34,453 bases of DNA. Origin: Defluviitaleaceae bacterium. Lineage in GTDB: Bacteria; Bacillota; Clostridia; Lachnospirales; WRAX01. Below are positions 8,767 to 17,414 of the stretch, piece by piece. Under the pieces are notes generated by a model. The model was given only the letters and a program-made list of their open reading frames with translations, had not been told where the DNA came from and ran no database searches. The position numbers and the translations under genes were made by a program. The DNA lies in the NCBI GenBank assembly GCA_009785595.1, contig WQVZ01000015.1, forward strand, positions 1 to 34,453. Direction: 5' to 3'. How positions within the stretch are numbered: the stretch's first letter is position 1; each line of letters opens with the position of its first letter.

Positions 8767-8790
8767 TTACCATCTTGCTTTAAACAGGTT
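8760..8790. repeat. Inverted repeat AACCTGTTTA/TAAACAGGTT
   Basis: Perfect 10-bp arms with an 11-nt loop. Shares the ACCTGTT core with the two neighbouring inverted repeats, making a local cluster of three. Confidence 0.65.
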
Positions 8791-8980
8791 ATAAGTGATG
8801 CCCTTACAAAATGTATGTAAAATATAAAACAATTTGTTTGCTATTTGTAGCATAATGCCTCCTGCCTAATATTTCGGCAAATTAACTGTACAGTCGTGAA
8901 ATATCGCGAATATAGCACAAATACACGGTTACGGCGGTATTAAAGTTATGTTACAGTTTGGATAAAAAGCAGCAAAGACT

Positions 8981-9009
8981 TTGACAATGTCTTGTCATTC
9001 TGATATAAT
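8981..9009 (+). promoter_or_regulatory. Consensus SigA promoter of the SLH surface-protein gene
   Basis: -35 TTGACA at 8981-8986, 17-bp spacer, -10 TATAAT at 9004-9009: a perfect consensus promoter. The spacer contains the dyad TGACA-N6-TGTCA, a possible operator. Transcription would begin near 9016 and leave a leader of about 270 nt before the start codon. Confidence 0.88.
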
Positions 9010-9015
9010 TTCATT

Positions 9016-9285
9016 TAACGGGCTGTAGTGTCGGCAATATATGGTGCAAACCTTACATTGTCATATTAGGCCCCTTTCAATTTATCAGGGCATAGTTTTA
9101 TGCCAACAAAATACATATTCGCATCAAGAACCTATTTTTTGCGCCATGTACTTTTGCTTTGTGAAAGTGGCACACTGCAAAAGCAGCACATTATAACCGC
9201 GATAAATCGGACCGAGGTGTGATTTTGTATTTTGTGGCAAAAAACATGCCCAAATATTCTGCAAAAAAGAGGAGGGTAACTATTT
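9016..9285 (+). other. Long 5' leader of the SLH surface-protein gene
   Basis: About 270 nt with no ORF. It contains a perfect hairpin GGCATA-GTTT-TATGCC (9089-9104) and further weak stems (ACTTT/AAAGT and CTGC-AAAA-GCAG near 9150-9190). I compared it by eye with c-di-GMP riboswitch signatures and saw no match. The end carries GAGGAGG before ATG 9286. Confidence 0.45.
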
Positions 9286-12200
9286 ATGCGTATTACACGC
9301 AAAACAAAAGCGGCCAAAAGGCCGCTACTTAGACGACGTTTGGTGGCACTTTTTGTCATGATGACAATGTTAATGTCCTATGCAACCACTGTGTTTGCGG
9401 CCATGGACAACAGTGCTGGCCCAGATGGCGAACCGGAACTGGGCATTGTGGTGATTTTTAACCCCAATGGCGGCCAAACGATATATGGCCATGAAACGCG
9501 CACCACACGAACCGGCGACGCCAACAGCGGAACAATTGGTGCAGGCTATATGCCGGAGCCCCCAACACATCCCGGAGTTTACAGATTTGTCGGCTGGACC
9601 ATGGTGCAGAACAGCATTGCCACTGCCGACAGGTTTACCGGTTCTACCGTGGTTAACGCACCAGGTATCACCGTATTTGCCTTATGGGGTCATCAGGTGA
9701 CATTCCATGGCGGCGGCGGCGCGCTTAACATCATCAACAGCCCCGGTTCTTTGGTGGGTTGTCATGGGCCGCGTCTTATAGTATCTGGGCAGTCCATAGG
9801 CTCAACCCCCGGCGTATTTGTACCCAATGCACCAAACCATCCCGGTCACACTTTTGCAGGCTGGTTTATAGACAATGACCCTGCACGGCCATTTACAGCT
9901 GCCACAGTTGTTAACGGCGATTTGGAAGTACATGCCCGCTGGGAAGAGATACCAAGACATACAGTGACCTTTGACGTACAAGGAGGCCAACTGTCAACAG
10001 AATTGGCGCCTCCCGCACCTGCTACGGTGAGGCATCCGCACTCTCTTACCCGTACGGCCGTACAAGGCAGAAGCGTTGAGCATTCGTCCAGAAATCCATA
10101 TTTCCTTAACCAGGGTATTGGCTGGCCGCGCTCCGCACCGGAAGTACTACCCGCCGGCCCAACCGCCGGTATGACGCTGGAAGGCTGGTGGACACAGCCA
10201 AATGGCTGGAATGGCACAGGAGATCGCTGGGCGCCCGCTGGTGTGCTTAATCTTGCAAACGAATCTGTGCTGCCACAGCCCGGTGGCGCAGCAACCACCG
10301 TGGTTACAGAGGATATTACCGTTTTTGCCAATTGGGTGTATCGTGTTACATTCCATCCAAACGTTGGTTATATGAATCTTGGCCATGCCAATTCCCTATA
10401 CGATGCGGGCTTTCCAAATCCCCGTGTTGCCGATGTCAATCGCAACCACTTCCGCGACCTAACAGTACAGGGCGGCACCATTAACGCCAATGGTCAGTTG
10501 TATAACCGTAATTCCAACACCGCGCAGCCTGTGGGCATGCCCGCCGATAATATTATGATAAGGCCCGGCTTTATATTTATGGGCTGGTGGAATATGCAAC
10601 TGAACCCAAGCGTAGCCATGGGCAACGAACCGCCGGAAGCCCAGGAATTTTTAGGCACCACCCCTGTAAATACCAGCAAAACGGTGTATGCCCGCTGGAT
10701 ACCCCGCACCCATGTAACAATTACCTTTGATACCAACAACGGGCAATGGGTGGCAGACGACACAGACGACCGCTATGTAAACCTGCCGTCAGGTGCATAT
10801 ATTAACAACTACGGCCCTGCATCCATGCCGGCAATGCCGTTGGTGCCGCCGGCTCCGGGTTATATGTTTGCCGGATGGTTTGTATGTCCCGATGGTACCG
10901 GCGACCGTTTTACCCCGTCAACACAGGTTCCCGATGACATAACCGTATACGCCCGCTGGCTGCCGTATATCACCCTGGCGGTGTGTACCAACGGCGGAAC
11001 ATCAAATCTTATACGCTATCGTAACTTCCCCGTGGGTGTTACTTTGTATGATATGAATCTTATATGGCGCGACCATCACGGCCCGCCAACAACCACCGGA
11101 GCCCAATTAAACCTGTACGATCTCGTATGGATGGGCAATAGCGGCGTTACCACTAGGCCAGGACATCACTTAAACGCGCCACAAGTATGGAACACCGCAG
11201 CCGATGGCAATGGTGACTTGTTTACCAGATTGATGCCCATCACACAAGATATGGCCGTAAACGGCGTGTTTACCATTTATGCCCAATGGGCCATAACCGT
11301 AATATTTAACGACAACCGCAGCAGCATTGGGGCGGGCACCAATGAAGATGACAATATTTTAGGCAGAAACGCCGCAGGTGTAAATACCGCTGCTCATCGC
11401 ACCCAGGTTTTGCTTGGCAGATCATTTGAAAACAACCACCTGCACCCCAATACGCACCCAAGCACGCACCCGGCTTCGCCTAATTTCCCAATGATAGGCA
11501 GAATGGTAAGCCCGCAGGACACCATACTTGACCTAACCTTTTCCAGTGCCAGCATTAACACATTTGTGCGCGGCTGGAACACCCAACCCGACGGACTTGG
11601 CGAATGGTTCTATCACGACACCATTATAACCTCCGGGCCTCTCACTCTTTATGGTATATGGTCAGAAACCCTGGCCTTCCACCCGGGTGTGGCACCACCA
11701 TCCGCCATACCATACGGTCACAGATTATCACCCATAACCCCATTTACCCCCGGCCCTCTTGCCGAAGGCCATTTTGCAAATGTGGATGAAAGATTTGGCG
11801 GCACAGATCCACAATGGCCAGGGTTTACCTTTGTCGGGTGGAGTGATCAACTTAACGGCGGCGTAGGCAGCCAAGATATAATTCCGGGTATGCCCAGAAC
11901 CTTCCCATTCACCATATACGCCCAATGGCATGCGCTTTTATGGTTTGACGCTACCGGCGGAATGATAACACCGGATGTGGGGCCTGCTGTTCCAGAAATG
12001 CTGTCAAGTGCCAGGGTTTTTGTTCCTCTTGCCGGTGCAATTGTTAACACCCCGGCACGCCAAAACTGGCAATTTGCGGAATGGAACACCAACAGGTGGG
12101 GCCTGAGAGACGACGACGGCCTTGTGTACAATACCGGCACCGTTGTCACCGTTACCCGCGACAACAGAGATGCACCAATAAACGGCGAAAGGTTGTTTGC

Positions 12201-14655
12201 CCAATGGGCCGCCAATATCAGGTTTGATGAAGGCGATGCTTTGGTTGCCGGTGGTGTTGGTACCCTTGTTGGCTATATACACGACATACCGGAGCTTGGT
12301 AATGTTGTAGACCATAACATGGGCTTGATGCCTGTTCCGACTCATCGTCCCGGCTATACCTTCACCGGCTGGGAAGTGTGGGATTATTCAGCCAATGGCG
12401 GAGCCGGCGGTTATGTGCCTTTCACTCAAAATACCGTAATTACAGACAATATGCGCTTTGTTACCGGTGCCGGCGGCGGAAGATATATTCATGTTATAGC
12501 CCGATATACCGACAGCATCCACACACTGACCATACAAAACGAATCTAATGACCCATTAGACCCATTCCCTGCAACTCCACTGCCAACAGGTCAAACCGCA
12601 CCAACAAGCCAGATACCCTTTAACCAATCCGTAACACTTGCACCGGGAACCAAAACGGGCTGGACCTTCCTTGGCTGGAGGTTGCTGGCAGACCCGGCGG
12701 GTGTGGCAACCATAACAGGAACACAGTTGCCTCATGCATTTAACATGCCGGATGCTAACAGAACCTATGTAGCAGTGTGGAGCAGGAATGTTCACACACT
12801 GACCATAACAAACGAATCTAATGACACATTAGACCCATTCCCTGCATCTCCGACATGGGTAACAACCCAAACAGCGTCAGGTCAAGTGCCGTTCGACCAA
12901 TCTGTAACACTTGCACCGGGATCTGTTGCAGGCTGGACCTTCCTTGGCTGGAGATTGCCGGCAGACCCGGCAGGTGTGGCAACCATAACGGTGCCTCCTG
13001 CTCATCAGTTCTACATGCCGGATGCAAACAAGGCCTATGTGGCAGTGTGGAGCAGAAATGTTCATACACTAACCATACAAAACCACCCGGCAGGTGTGGT
13101 CTTATCCACCACCACACCACCGCCATTACAAACCACATCAGGCTCACGCCCATTTGACCAAAGCATTACTCTAGAACCAGGCTATGCCCCCGGCTGGACT
13201 TTCCTTGGCTGGGTACGTGTAAACCATGGCGACACCTTTACACCACCCACAACAATAGCCGGACTGCTGCCCGCCAATCATCAATTTAATATGCCCGATG
13301 CAAATGTAACCTTTGTAGCCATATGGGGCAATGATGATGACGAGATAGGCATACCAAACAGCTTTACACTAACAATAAGCAACCACCCAACCACTGTTAC
13401 TCCAACAGACCAAACCTTGTCCGGTTCGCGCCTGTTTGGTCAAGACATAGTGCTGGAGGAAGGCACGGTGACGGGTTGGACATTTGTGGGCTGGAGACTC
13501 TACGGCACCAACGACGCACCTGTGTTAGACCGCGCCTTCACCATGCCTGCCAACAACGTACATTATGTGGCCGTATGGGAGGTAAATACTCACACACTGA
13601 CCATAACAAACGACCCGGCAGCCCATAACTTCCCGGCCACTCAAACACCAACCGGCCCAAGAGATTTTGGCGCAAACATAACATTGGTACCCGGTGCGGT
13701 GGAGGGCTGGACATTTATAGGCTGGAGACTGCACGGCACCAACAATACACCTGTGCTTAACCGCACCTTCACCATGCCGGACAATGATGTACATTATGTG
13801 GCCGTATGGCGCCTTACCACAACTGATGATGGCACCACACAGAACGGCCCAACAACAGGCTTTCCTGAAACAACCGGACCAGTGGAAAGACCAGAGCGAG
13901 AGCCTGAACCAGAACCGGAGCCGGAGCCTGTTGTGAAAGAGCATCACGCCTATATCATCGGCTTTGAAGATGGCTATGTGCGCCCAAGGGCACACGTAAC
14001 CAGAGCCCAAGTGGCCACCATCTTCTTCCGCTTGATATCTGATGCGGACAGGGAACACTATTGGATGCAAACCAATCCATTCCCGGATGTGGTGCTGGAA
14101 AACTGGTTTAACAATGCCGTGTCCACCACAACCAACGCAGATATGTTTACCGGCATGCCGGATGGCACCTTCCAACCAAATCGCGCTATCACTAGGGCAG
14201 AATTGACCGCAGTGGTGGTACGCTTTATGGGCGTAACCCACAATGGCACAACACCAATGTTTAACGACATAGCAGGCCATTGGGCAGAGAGATATATCAA
14301 CATTGCCGCCCACCACGGCTGGGTGTTTGGTTACGAAGGTCTTAACGGACGCTTCCTGCCAGACCAGCCCATAACCCGCGCAGAAACAGCCGCCATCATA
14401 AATCGTATGCTTGGCCGCCTGCCGGAAACCCCGGCCGACCTGCTGCCAAACGACATGCGCATTTGGCCGGACAACATGAACACAAACACATGGTATTACC
14501 TATATATCCAAGAGGCCACCAATTCTCACTACTATGTAAGAAAAGCGGACGGCATCCACGAAACATGGGTACAAATGCTTGTGCCGGAGCGCCCCTGGGT
14601 GCTTCTGGAAAGACCGGAATCCGTGCCACAAGACATCTTTCGTGTAATGAACTAA
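9286..14655 (+). CDS. Large secreted SLH-anchored protein with InlB-B/Listeria-Bacteroides repeats
   Basis: 1789 residues, start ATG 9286 after AGAGGAGGG. Signal peptide: Arg/Lys-rich N-terminus, then hydrophobic LVALFVMMTMLMSYATTVFA, cleavage near residue 38. Residues about 50-1075 hold repeats of the type VTFx...GxxFxGW...YAxW, as in InlB B-repeat/Listeria-Bacteroides families. Residues about 1080-1515 hold five longer HTLTI...GWTFLGWRL...AVW repeats. A Glu-Pro linker near 1535-1548 leads to three SLH motifs (about 1550-1720: VRPRAHVTRAQVATIFFRL, FQPNRAITRAELTAVVVRF, FLPDQPITRAETAAIINRM), expected to bind secondary cell-wall polymer. Likely an adhesin or envelope structural protein; ligand unknown. 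It is separately transcribed and terminated. Confidence 0.92.
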   Translation: MRITRKTKAAKRPLLRRRLVALFVMMTMLMSYATTVFAAMDNSAGPDGEPELGIVVIFNPNGGQTIYGHETRTTRTGDANSGTIGAGYMPEPPTHPGVYRFVGWTMVQNSIATADRFTGSTVVNAPGITVFALWGHQVTFHGGGGALNIINSPGSLVGCHGPRLIVSGQSIGSTPGVFVPNAPNHPGHTFAGWFIDNDPARPFTAATVVNGDLEVHARWEEIPRHTVTFDVQGGQLSTELAPPAPATVRHPHSLTRTAVQGRSVEHSSRNPYFLNQGIGWPRSAPEVLPAGPTAGMTLEGWWTQPNGWNGTGDRWAPAGVLNLANESVLPQPGGAATTVVTEDITVFANWVYRVTFHPNVGYMNLGHANSLYDAGFPNPRVADVNRNHFRDLTVQGGTINANGQLYNRNSNTAQPVGMPADNIMIRPGFIFMGWWNMQLNPSVAMGNEPPEAQEFLGTTPVNTSKTVYARWIPRTHVTITFDTNNGQWVADDTDDRYVNLPSGAYINNYGPASMPAMPLVPPAPGYMFAGWFVCPDGTGDRFTPSTQVPDDITVYARWLPYITLAVCTNGGTSNLIRYRNFPVGVTLYDMNLIWRDHHGPPTTTGAQLNLYDLVWMGNSGVTTRPGHHLNAPQVWNTAADGNGDLFTRLMPITQDMAVNGVFTIYAQWAITVIFNDNRSSIGAGTNEDDNILGRNAAGVNTAAHRTQVLLGRSFENNHLHPNTHPSTHPASPNFPMIGRMVSPQDTILDLTFSSASINTFVRGWNTQPDGLGEWFYHDTIITSGPLTLYGIWSETLAFHPGVAPPSAIPYGHRLSPITPFTPGPLAEGHFANVDERFGGTDPQWPGFTFVGWSDQLNGGVGSQDIIPGMPRTFPFTIYAQWHALLWFDATGGMITPDVGPAVPEMLSSARVFVPLAGAIVNTPARQNWQFAEWNTNRWGLRDDDGLVYNTGTVVTVTRDNRDAPINGERLFAQWAANIRFDEGDALVAGGVGTLVGYIHDIPELGNVVDHNMGLMPVPTHRPGYTFTGWEVWDYSANGGAGGYVPFTQNTVITDNMRFVTGAGGGRYIHVIARYTDSIHTLTIQNESNDPLDPFPATPLPTGQTAPTSQIPFNQSVTLAPGTKTGWTFLGWRLLADPAGVATITGTQLPHAFNMPDANRTYVAVWSRNVHTLTITNESNDTLDPFPASPTWVTTQTASGQVPFDQSVTLAPGSVAGWTFLGWRLPADPAGVATITVPPAHQFYMPDANKAYVAVWSRNVHTLTIQNHPAGVVLSTTTPPPLQTTSGSRPFDQSITLEPGYAPGWTFLGWVRVNHGDTFTPPTTIAGLLPANHQFNMPDANVTFVAIWGNDDDEIGIPNSFTLTISNHPTTVTPTDQTLSGSRLFGQDIVLEEGTVTGWTFVGWRLYGTNDAPVLDRAFTMPANNVHYVAVWEVNTHTLTITNDPAAHNFPATQTPTGPRDFGANITLVPGAVEGWTFIGWRLHGTNNTPVLNRTFTMPDNDVHYVAVWRLTTTDDGTTQNGPTTGFPETTGPVERPEREPEPEPEPEPVVKEHHAYIIGFEDGYVRPRAHVTRAQVATIFFRLISDADREHYWMQTNPFPDVVLENWFNNAVSTTTNADMFTGMPDGTFQPNRAITRAELTAVVVRFMGVTHNGTTPMFNDIAGHWAERYINIAAHHGWVFGYEGLNGRFLPDQPITRAETAAIINRMLGRLPETPADLLPNDMRIWPDNMNTNTWYYLYIQEATNSHYYVRKADGIHETWVQMLVPERPWVLLERPESVPQDIFRVMN
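12520..13070 (+). repeat. Near-identical tandem coding repeats of about 273 bp
   Basis: CACACACTGACCATA recurs at 12520 and 12793 (period 273), with long near-identical stretches after it; a diverged copy begins near 13063. The DNA similarity exceeds that of the other repeats, pointing to recent duplication inside the surface-protein gene. Confidence 0.75.
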
Positions 14656-14672
14656 ACCCATAACCGCAACAA

Positions 14673-14715
14673 AAACACCGCCCTTGCCAATCGCGCATGG
14701 GCGGTGTTTGATTTT
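14673..14715 (+). terminator. Terminator of the SLH protein gene
   Basis: 11-bp stem AAACACCGCCC/GGGCGGTGTTT, followed by a T-rich tail, 18 bp after the stop codon. Confidence 0.85.
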
Positions 14716-14787
14716 GTATTGTTTTCGCATCCATAATATTGATACGCGTCACTTGGAAGGTTGGCAAAGCCAGCATGGACAAGAACA

Positions 14788-14827
14788 CAAAAAAATAAGC
14801 CGCCCCGGCAAGGAATGGCTTATTTTT
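14788..14827. terminator. Bidirectional intrinsic terminator
   Basis: Stem AAATAAGCC/GGCTTATTT with A-run on the left and T-run on the right, so it can work in both directions. It separates the SLH gene (+) from the lepB/DUF1858 unit (-). Confidence 0.75.
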
Positions 14828-14879
14828 CACTCATAACTAAATATTATGGGTCTGGCTATAACCGCCAAACAACTTGTGG

Positions 14880-14907
14880 GAGTGGGTGTTCACGCATCCA
14901 CTCTTTT
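14880..14907 (+). terminator. Third hairpin with T4 tail
   Basis: GAGTGGGTG/CATCCACTC (one G-T pair), 6-nt loop, followed by TTTT on the plus strand. It could also cap the 3' end of the minus-strand DUF1858-like transcript. Confidence 0.5.
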
Positions 14908-14963
14908 GCATTATGCACTCTTGTTATTATAACCAAAGAGCTTTTGTGCCTGTTTAGCTCAAA

Positions 14964-15215
14964 TTATTCGCCATCTTCCTCCACACCGGCGGCCTGTATC
15001 ATACCGGAGTTTTCTATGAAGGCATTAAGTTTGTCTACCAGTGCATCGCAATCTTCCGGGCCCATACCATGGACCTGACAAGCCTCGGCCAGAGACTCAT
15101 ACTGGGCAGCCCGTCAGCCCACGCAATGCATACCGTGCTGCATTAATATCATGGCGGTTCCTCTATCCACAGCCAAGATGTCTGTAATAAGCATGTCCTT
15201 TGTTATTTTTTTCAA
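14964..15215 (-). CDS. Candidate selenoprotein: DUF1858-like redox-disulfide domain with in-frame UGA (CxxU)
   Basis: 83 codons, absent from the ORF track because codon 34 is TGA (15114-15116). Start TTG 15215 is preceded by a perfect AGGAGGAA at 7-nt spacing. The frame reads KKITKDMLITDILAVDRGTA, then GMHCVG-[UGA]-RAAQYESLAEACQVHGM, ending in TAA. The family (DUF1858, hybrid-cluster-protein-associated redox disulfide domain) normally has GMHCxGC followed by a conserved ESLEEA-like segment; here UGA replaces the second Cys. Similarity continues past the UGA in the same frame. A stem-loop of SECIS type follows (separate entry). Alternatives: a nonsense mutation or a sequencing error. It lies 30 bp after lepB on the same strand. 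Selenium genes (selA, selB, selC, selD) are not in this window. Confidence 0.72.
15078..15100 (-). promoter_or_regulatory. Candidate bacterial SECIS element
   Basis: Minus-strand RNA AUGAGUCUC-UGGCC-GAGGCUUGU can form a 9-bp stem (A-U, G-C, C-G and three G-U pairs) with a 5-nt loop. The loop begins 23 nt after the UGA and has a G in its first two bases. This agrees with the bacterial SECIS consensus as I remember it: stem 3' of UGA, loop 16-37 nt away, early guanine. Folding was done by eye. Confidence 0.5.
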
Positions 15216-15245
15216 AGCAATTCCTCCTATGTCATTAAAAAATAA

Positions 15246-15794
15246 TTACCGTATTATGCCAAGTCTGGGCCAATACACAAAGGCAGCCCGGCCCAGGATA
15301 TTATCCCGCGGCAAAAAAGTATTGCGCCAGGTGCGGCTATCGTGGGAATCATTTCGGTTGTCGCCCAGGACAAAAAAGCTACCCTCTGGCACATGGAAAG
15401 TCTGGTCAGACCCCACAGCAGGCCCTAACAAAAACTCATCATTCAGCGGTTCAGACGATCCATCTATAAAAACCTGGCCGTCTATAATATCCACTGTTTC
15501 TCCCGGCATACCTATTATGCGCTTTACGTAAAGGATGGATTCATCATCGGGAAAGCGAAAAATTACCACATCATAACGCTGGGGTTCGCCAAAAACATAT
15601 GACAACCGCCAAGCCACCAAGCGGTCTTGCTCAGCAATGGTGGGGCGCATAGAACCCGTGGGCACCACCGCATTTACTATCACAAAATTACGTATAAGCA
15701 GGGCGGCGGCAACAGCCAACCCCAGCATAATTATCCAAGATAATGCCTCTTTACCCGCACCTTTTTTCTGTTGTTCTTCCATTTGTTCTTCCAT
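15246..15794 (-). CDS. lepB: Signal peptidase I
   Basis: Membrane-bound serine protease that removes signal peptides from exported proteins, such as the two large surface proteins here. About 182 residues from ATG 15794, or 178 from the second ATG (15782). The longer track start (16124) is excluded because the promoter lies inside it. Seen: one N-terminal membrane helix (WIIMLGLAVAAALLIRNFVIV), catalytic serine in VPTGSMRPTI, catalytic lysine in YVKRIIGMPGE, and the GDNRNDSHDSR box D/E. Length is typical of the Gram-positive short type. The DUF1858-like gene follows 30 bp downstream, so the two are probably co-transcribed. Confidence 0.93.
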   Translation of the reverse strand: MEEQMEEQQKKGAGKEALSWIIMLGLAVAAALLIRNFVIVNAVVPTGSMRPTIAEQDRLVAWRLSYVFGEPQRYDVVIFRFPDDESILYVKRIIGMPGETVDIIDGQVFIDGSSEPLNDEFLLGPAVGSDQTFHVPEGSFFVLGDNRNDSHDSRTWRNTFLPRDNILGRAAFVYWPRLGIIR

Positions 15795-15825
15795 ATCTCC
15801 CCCATATTTTCCGACATCTTTATTC

Positions 15826-15854
15826 ATTATAACAAAAACATGCAACCAAGGCAA
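15826..15854 (-). promoter_or_regulatory. SigA promoter of lepB
   Basis: Minus strand: -35 TTGCCT at 15849-15854, 17-bp spacer, -10 TATAAT at 15826-15831. It leaves a short leader of about 25 nt to ATG 15794. Confidence 0.75.
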
Positions 15855-15911
15855 TAGTAAAAAATACGGCTGTGGACTTCCGGGCCAAGCGCCATATTGC
15901 AGTGCAATATC

Positions 15912-15922
15912 GTAGGGGCGGC
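15912..15922. repeat. GTAGGGGCGGC repeat core
   Basis: The 11-base core GTAGGGGCGGC, followed by CTGCCCC-like G/C-rich sequence, recurs inverted at 18216-18226. It looks like a dispersed palindromic intergenic repeat of the genome. Confidence 0.45.
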
Positions 15923-16047
15923 TGCCCCGGTTGCCCACAAACAACAAGCTACTAAACATCTCTAAAAAAGCCATGCATTGCCTATCCGTGTCAAGCTCCG
16001 CATCTACGCCAATAGGTAAAATTGCGCACCTCATGCCATGCCCAAAG

Positions 16048-16221
16048 TCACCGGCATAAACCACAGGGGATATTATGACTTTTCCCAAAACACTCAAGGC
16101 AACGAAGTAAATCATCCAGCACATTGGTGGAATAATACCCGAGAATCAACCTCGCCACATTGCCCATAAGCTCACTTTGGGCGATACCCCACATTGCTAA
16201 ATCTTCGGGCTTTCCGCAAAC
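16048..16221 (-). pseudogene. Possible remnant or small unrecognised ORF
   Basis: Part of a gene-poor stretch (15855-16281). The minus frame is open for 57 codons and looks protein-like (GKPEDLAMWGIAQSELMGNV, then LDDLLRCLECFGKSHNIPCG). ATG 16194 would give 48 residues, but its ribosome-binding site is poor. I do not recognise it. It may be the 3' tail of a decayed gene or a chance frame. Nothing else clear is seen in this interval apart from the lepB promoter and the GTAGGGGCGGC repeat. Confidence 0.25.
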
Positions 16222-16281
16222 TTAGCAAATGCTTTTTGTTTGGGGTCATATTTATTTTATTTCCACCCTATAAAAGTTGCA

Positions 16282-17215
16282 TCAGACTTCGCTATTATCA
16301 CCTTGCCGCTCTCCGAAATAATCACTTGCAATTTCTTTTGCATCAGGGACATTAGGAAAACACACATTTACAGTTTCATAAATGTGCTTACAGATAACAT
16401 CTATCCACTTTCTTAGAGCATGCGTTTTAAAAGCCACTTCAGTATCAACAAAAGTTGCAAAAAACGCAGCAGTGACTTGAAAAAAGGAATGTGCTGCATG
16501 TTCTGCGGGACTATGCAATCCCCACTCAGAGCGCCCAGCAGATATGATGTTTTGCTCCGTTCCTGAGTTCGCCAGTCTTTTCAATGTTCCTTGCGGTGAC
16601 GCATGAACAACTTTGCACGAAAACCTGTATTGTTTTTGCCAAAATTCTTTTTGGCCTTCCGGAAAATTGATGGATTTGAATATTTTTGTAAATGTTACGT
16701 CATCATTTCTGTTTTTGAAACAAGTTGCACCTTTAGCCCACTCTACACCTGTTTGAAATTCCCACACATTATCATCGGATTGATTAATAAATGCTAATGC
16801 AACATCATCGTCATTTTCTTTAATAAAAATTGCGAAGACGCTCAGCTCGAACAGAGTGCGCCAACGTGCAAATGCTCCATCAGCATAGCCATTTTTTAGC
16901 AAACAGATTATTTCTGAAAAAAACTTGGCAAGCTCGCCCATGTATGCTTTGCAATGCAAATTGTTTAAAGCCAAGACTTTTGCCCTCATTGTGTTCTTTA
17001 TAATACTTGTCTTTAAAGCCATCAACACATTCAATCGTCATTAAGTACATGGAATCAAGAGCGGCAAACCCTCTCCACCATTTTTGCCTTAATCGCCCTA
17101 GGAATTCATAATCAAGATTATTTTGAAACAAAATTCGCTCATACATTATTTCTTCCATCAATGCTACGTTCTTGCTTGTCAATTCATCAAAAAGCTGTCT
17201 TTGTTCATCAATCAT
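16282..17215 (-). pseudogene. DUF5677 family protein gene, frameshifted at a T7 run
   Basis: Two overlapping minus frames form one family-like protein. The 5' part (start ATG 17215) has WWRGFAALDSMYLMTIE and SIHGRACQ; the 3' part has CLLKNGYADGAFARWRTLFE and continues to the stop at 16282. The frames meet at a run of seven T on the coding strand (plus A7, 16917-16923). Removing one T gives a continuous GRACQVFSEIICLLKNG and a protein of about 310 residues. Function of DUF5677 is not established. The gene is AT-richer than the core genes around it, suggesting accessory status. The frameshift may be real, phase-variable, rescued by slippage, or a homopolymer sequencing error. Confidence 0.75.
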
Positions 17216-17367
17216 CGTCTATTGCCCCCATTCTGGTACCTCTCCATCAATGCCGTCACACAATGAACCATGTCAATTGTGCTATTATGCAGCAATCTGT
17301 TTGTTTGCACCATCCTCCACTTCCCACAAATAATTATACAAAAGCCCAGCCCAAATTTCAACCCGGA

Positions 17368-17404
17368 CATAAAAAATCAGGCCTACGCGGCCTGATTTTT
17401 TATG
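17368..17404. terminator. Bidirectional terminator downstream of the Met-rich gene
   Basis: Perfect 16-bp inverted repeat CATAAAAAATCAGGCC/GGCCTGATTTTTTATG with a 5-nt loop. Runs of A/T on both sides allow termination in either direction. It lies 11 bp past the stop of the microprotein gene. Confidence 0.9.
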
Positions 17405-17414
17405 TTGCCCCAAA

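Noticed and set aside
14964-15215. Explanation by a genetic code in which TGA is sense
   Set aside because: dgt, grpE and dnaJ end in TGA at normal family length, so TGA is a stop in this genome.
15795-16124. N-terminal extension of LepB in the ORF track
   Set aside because: A good -35/-10 promoter (15826-15854) lies inside it and the protein from 15794 already has full family length and its membrane anchor.
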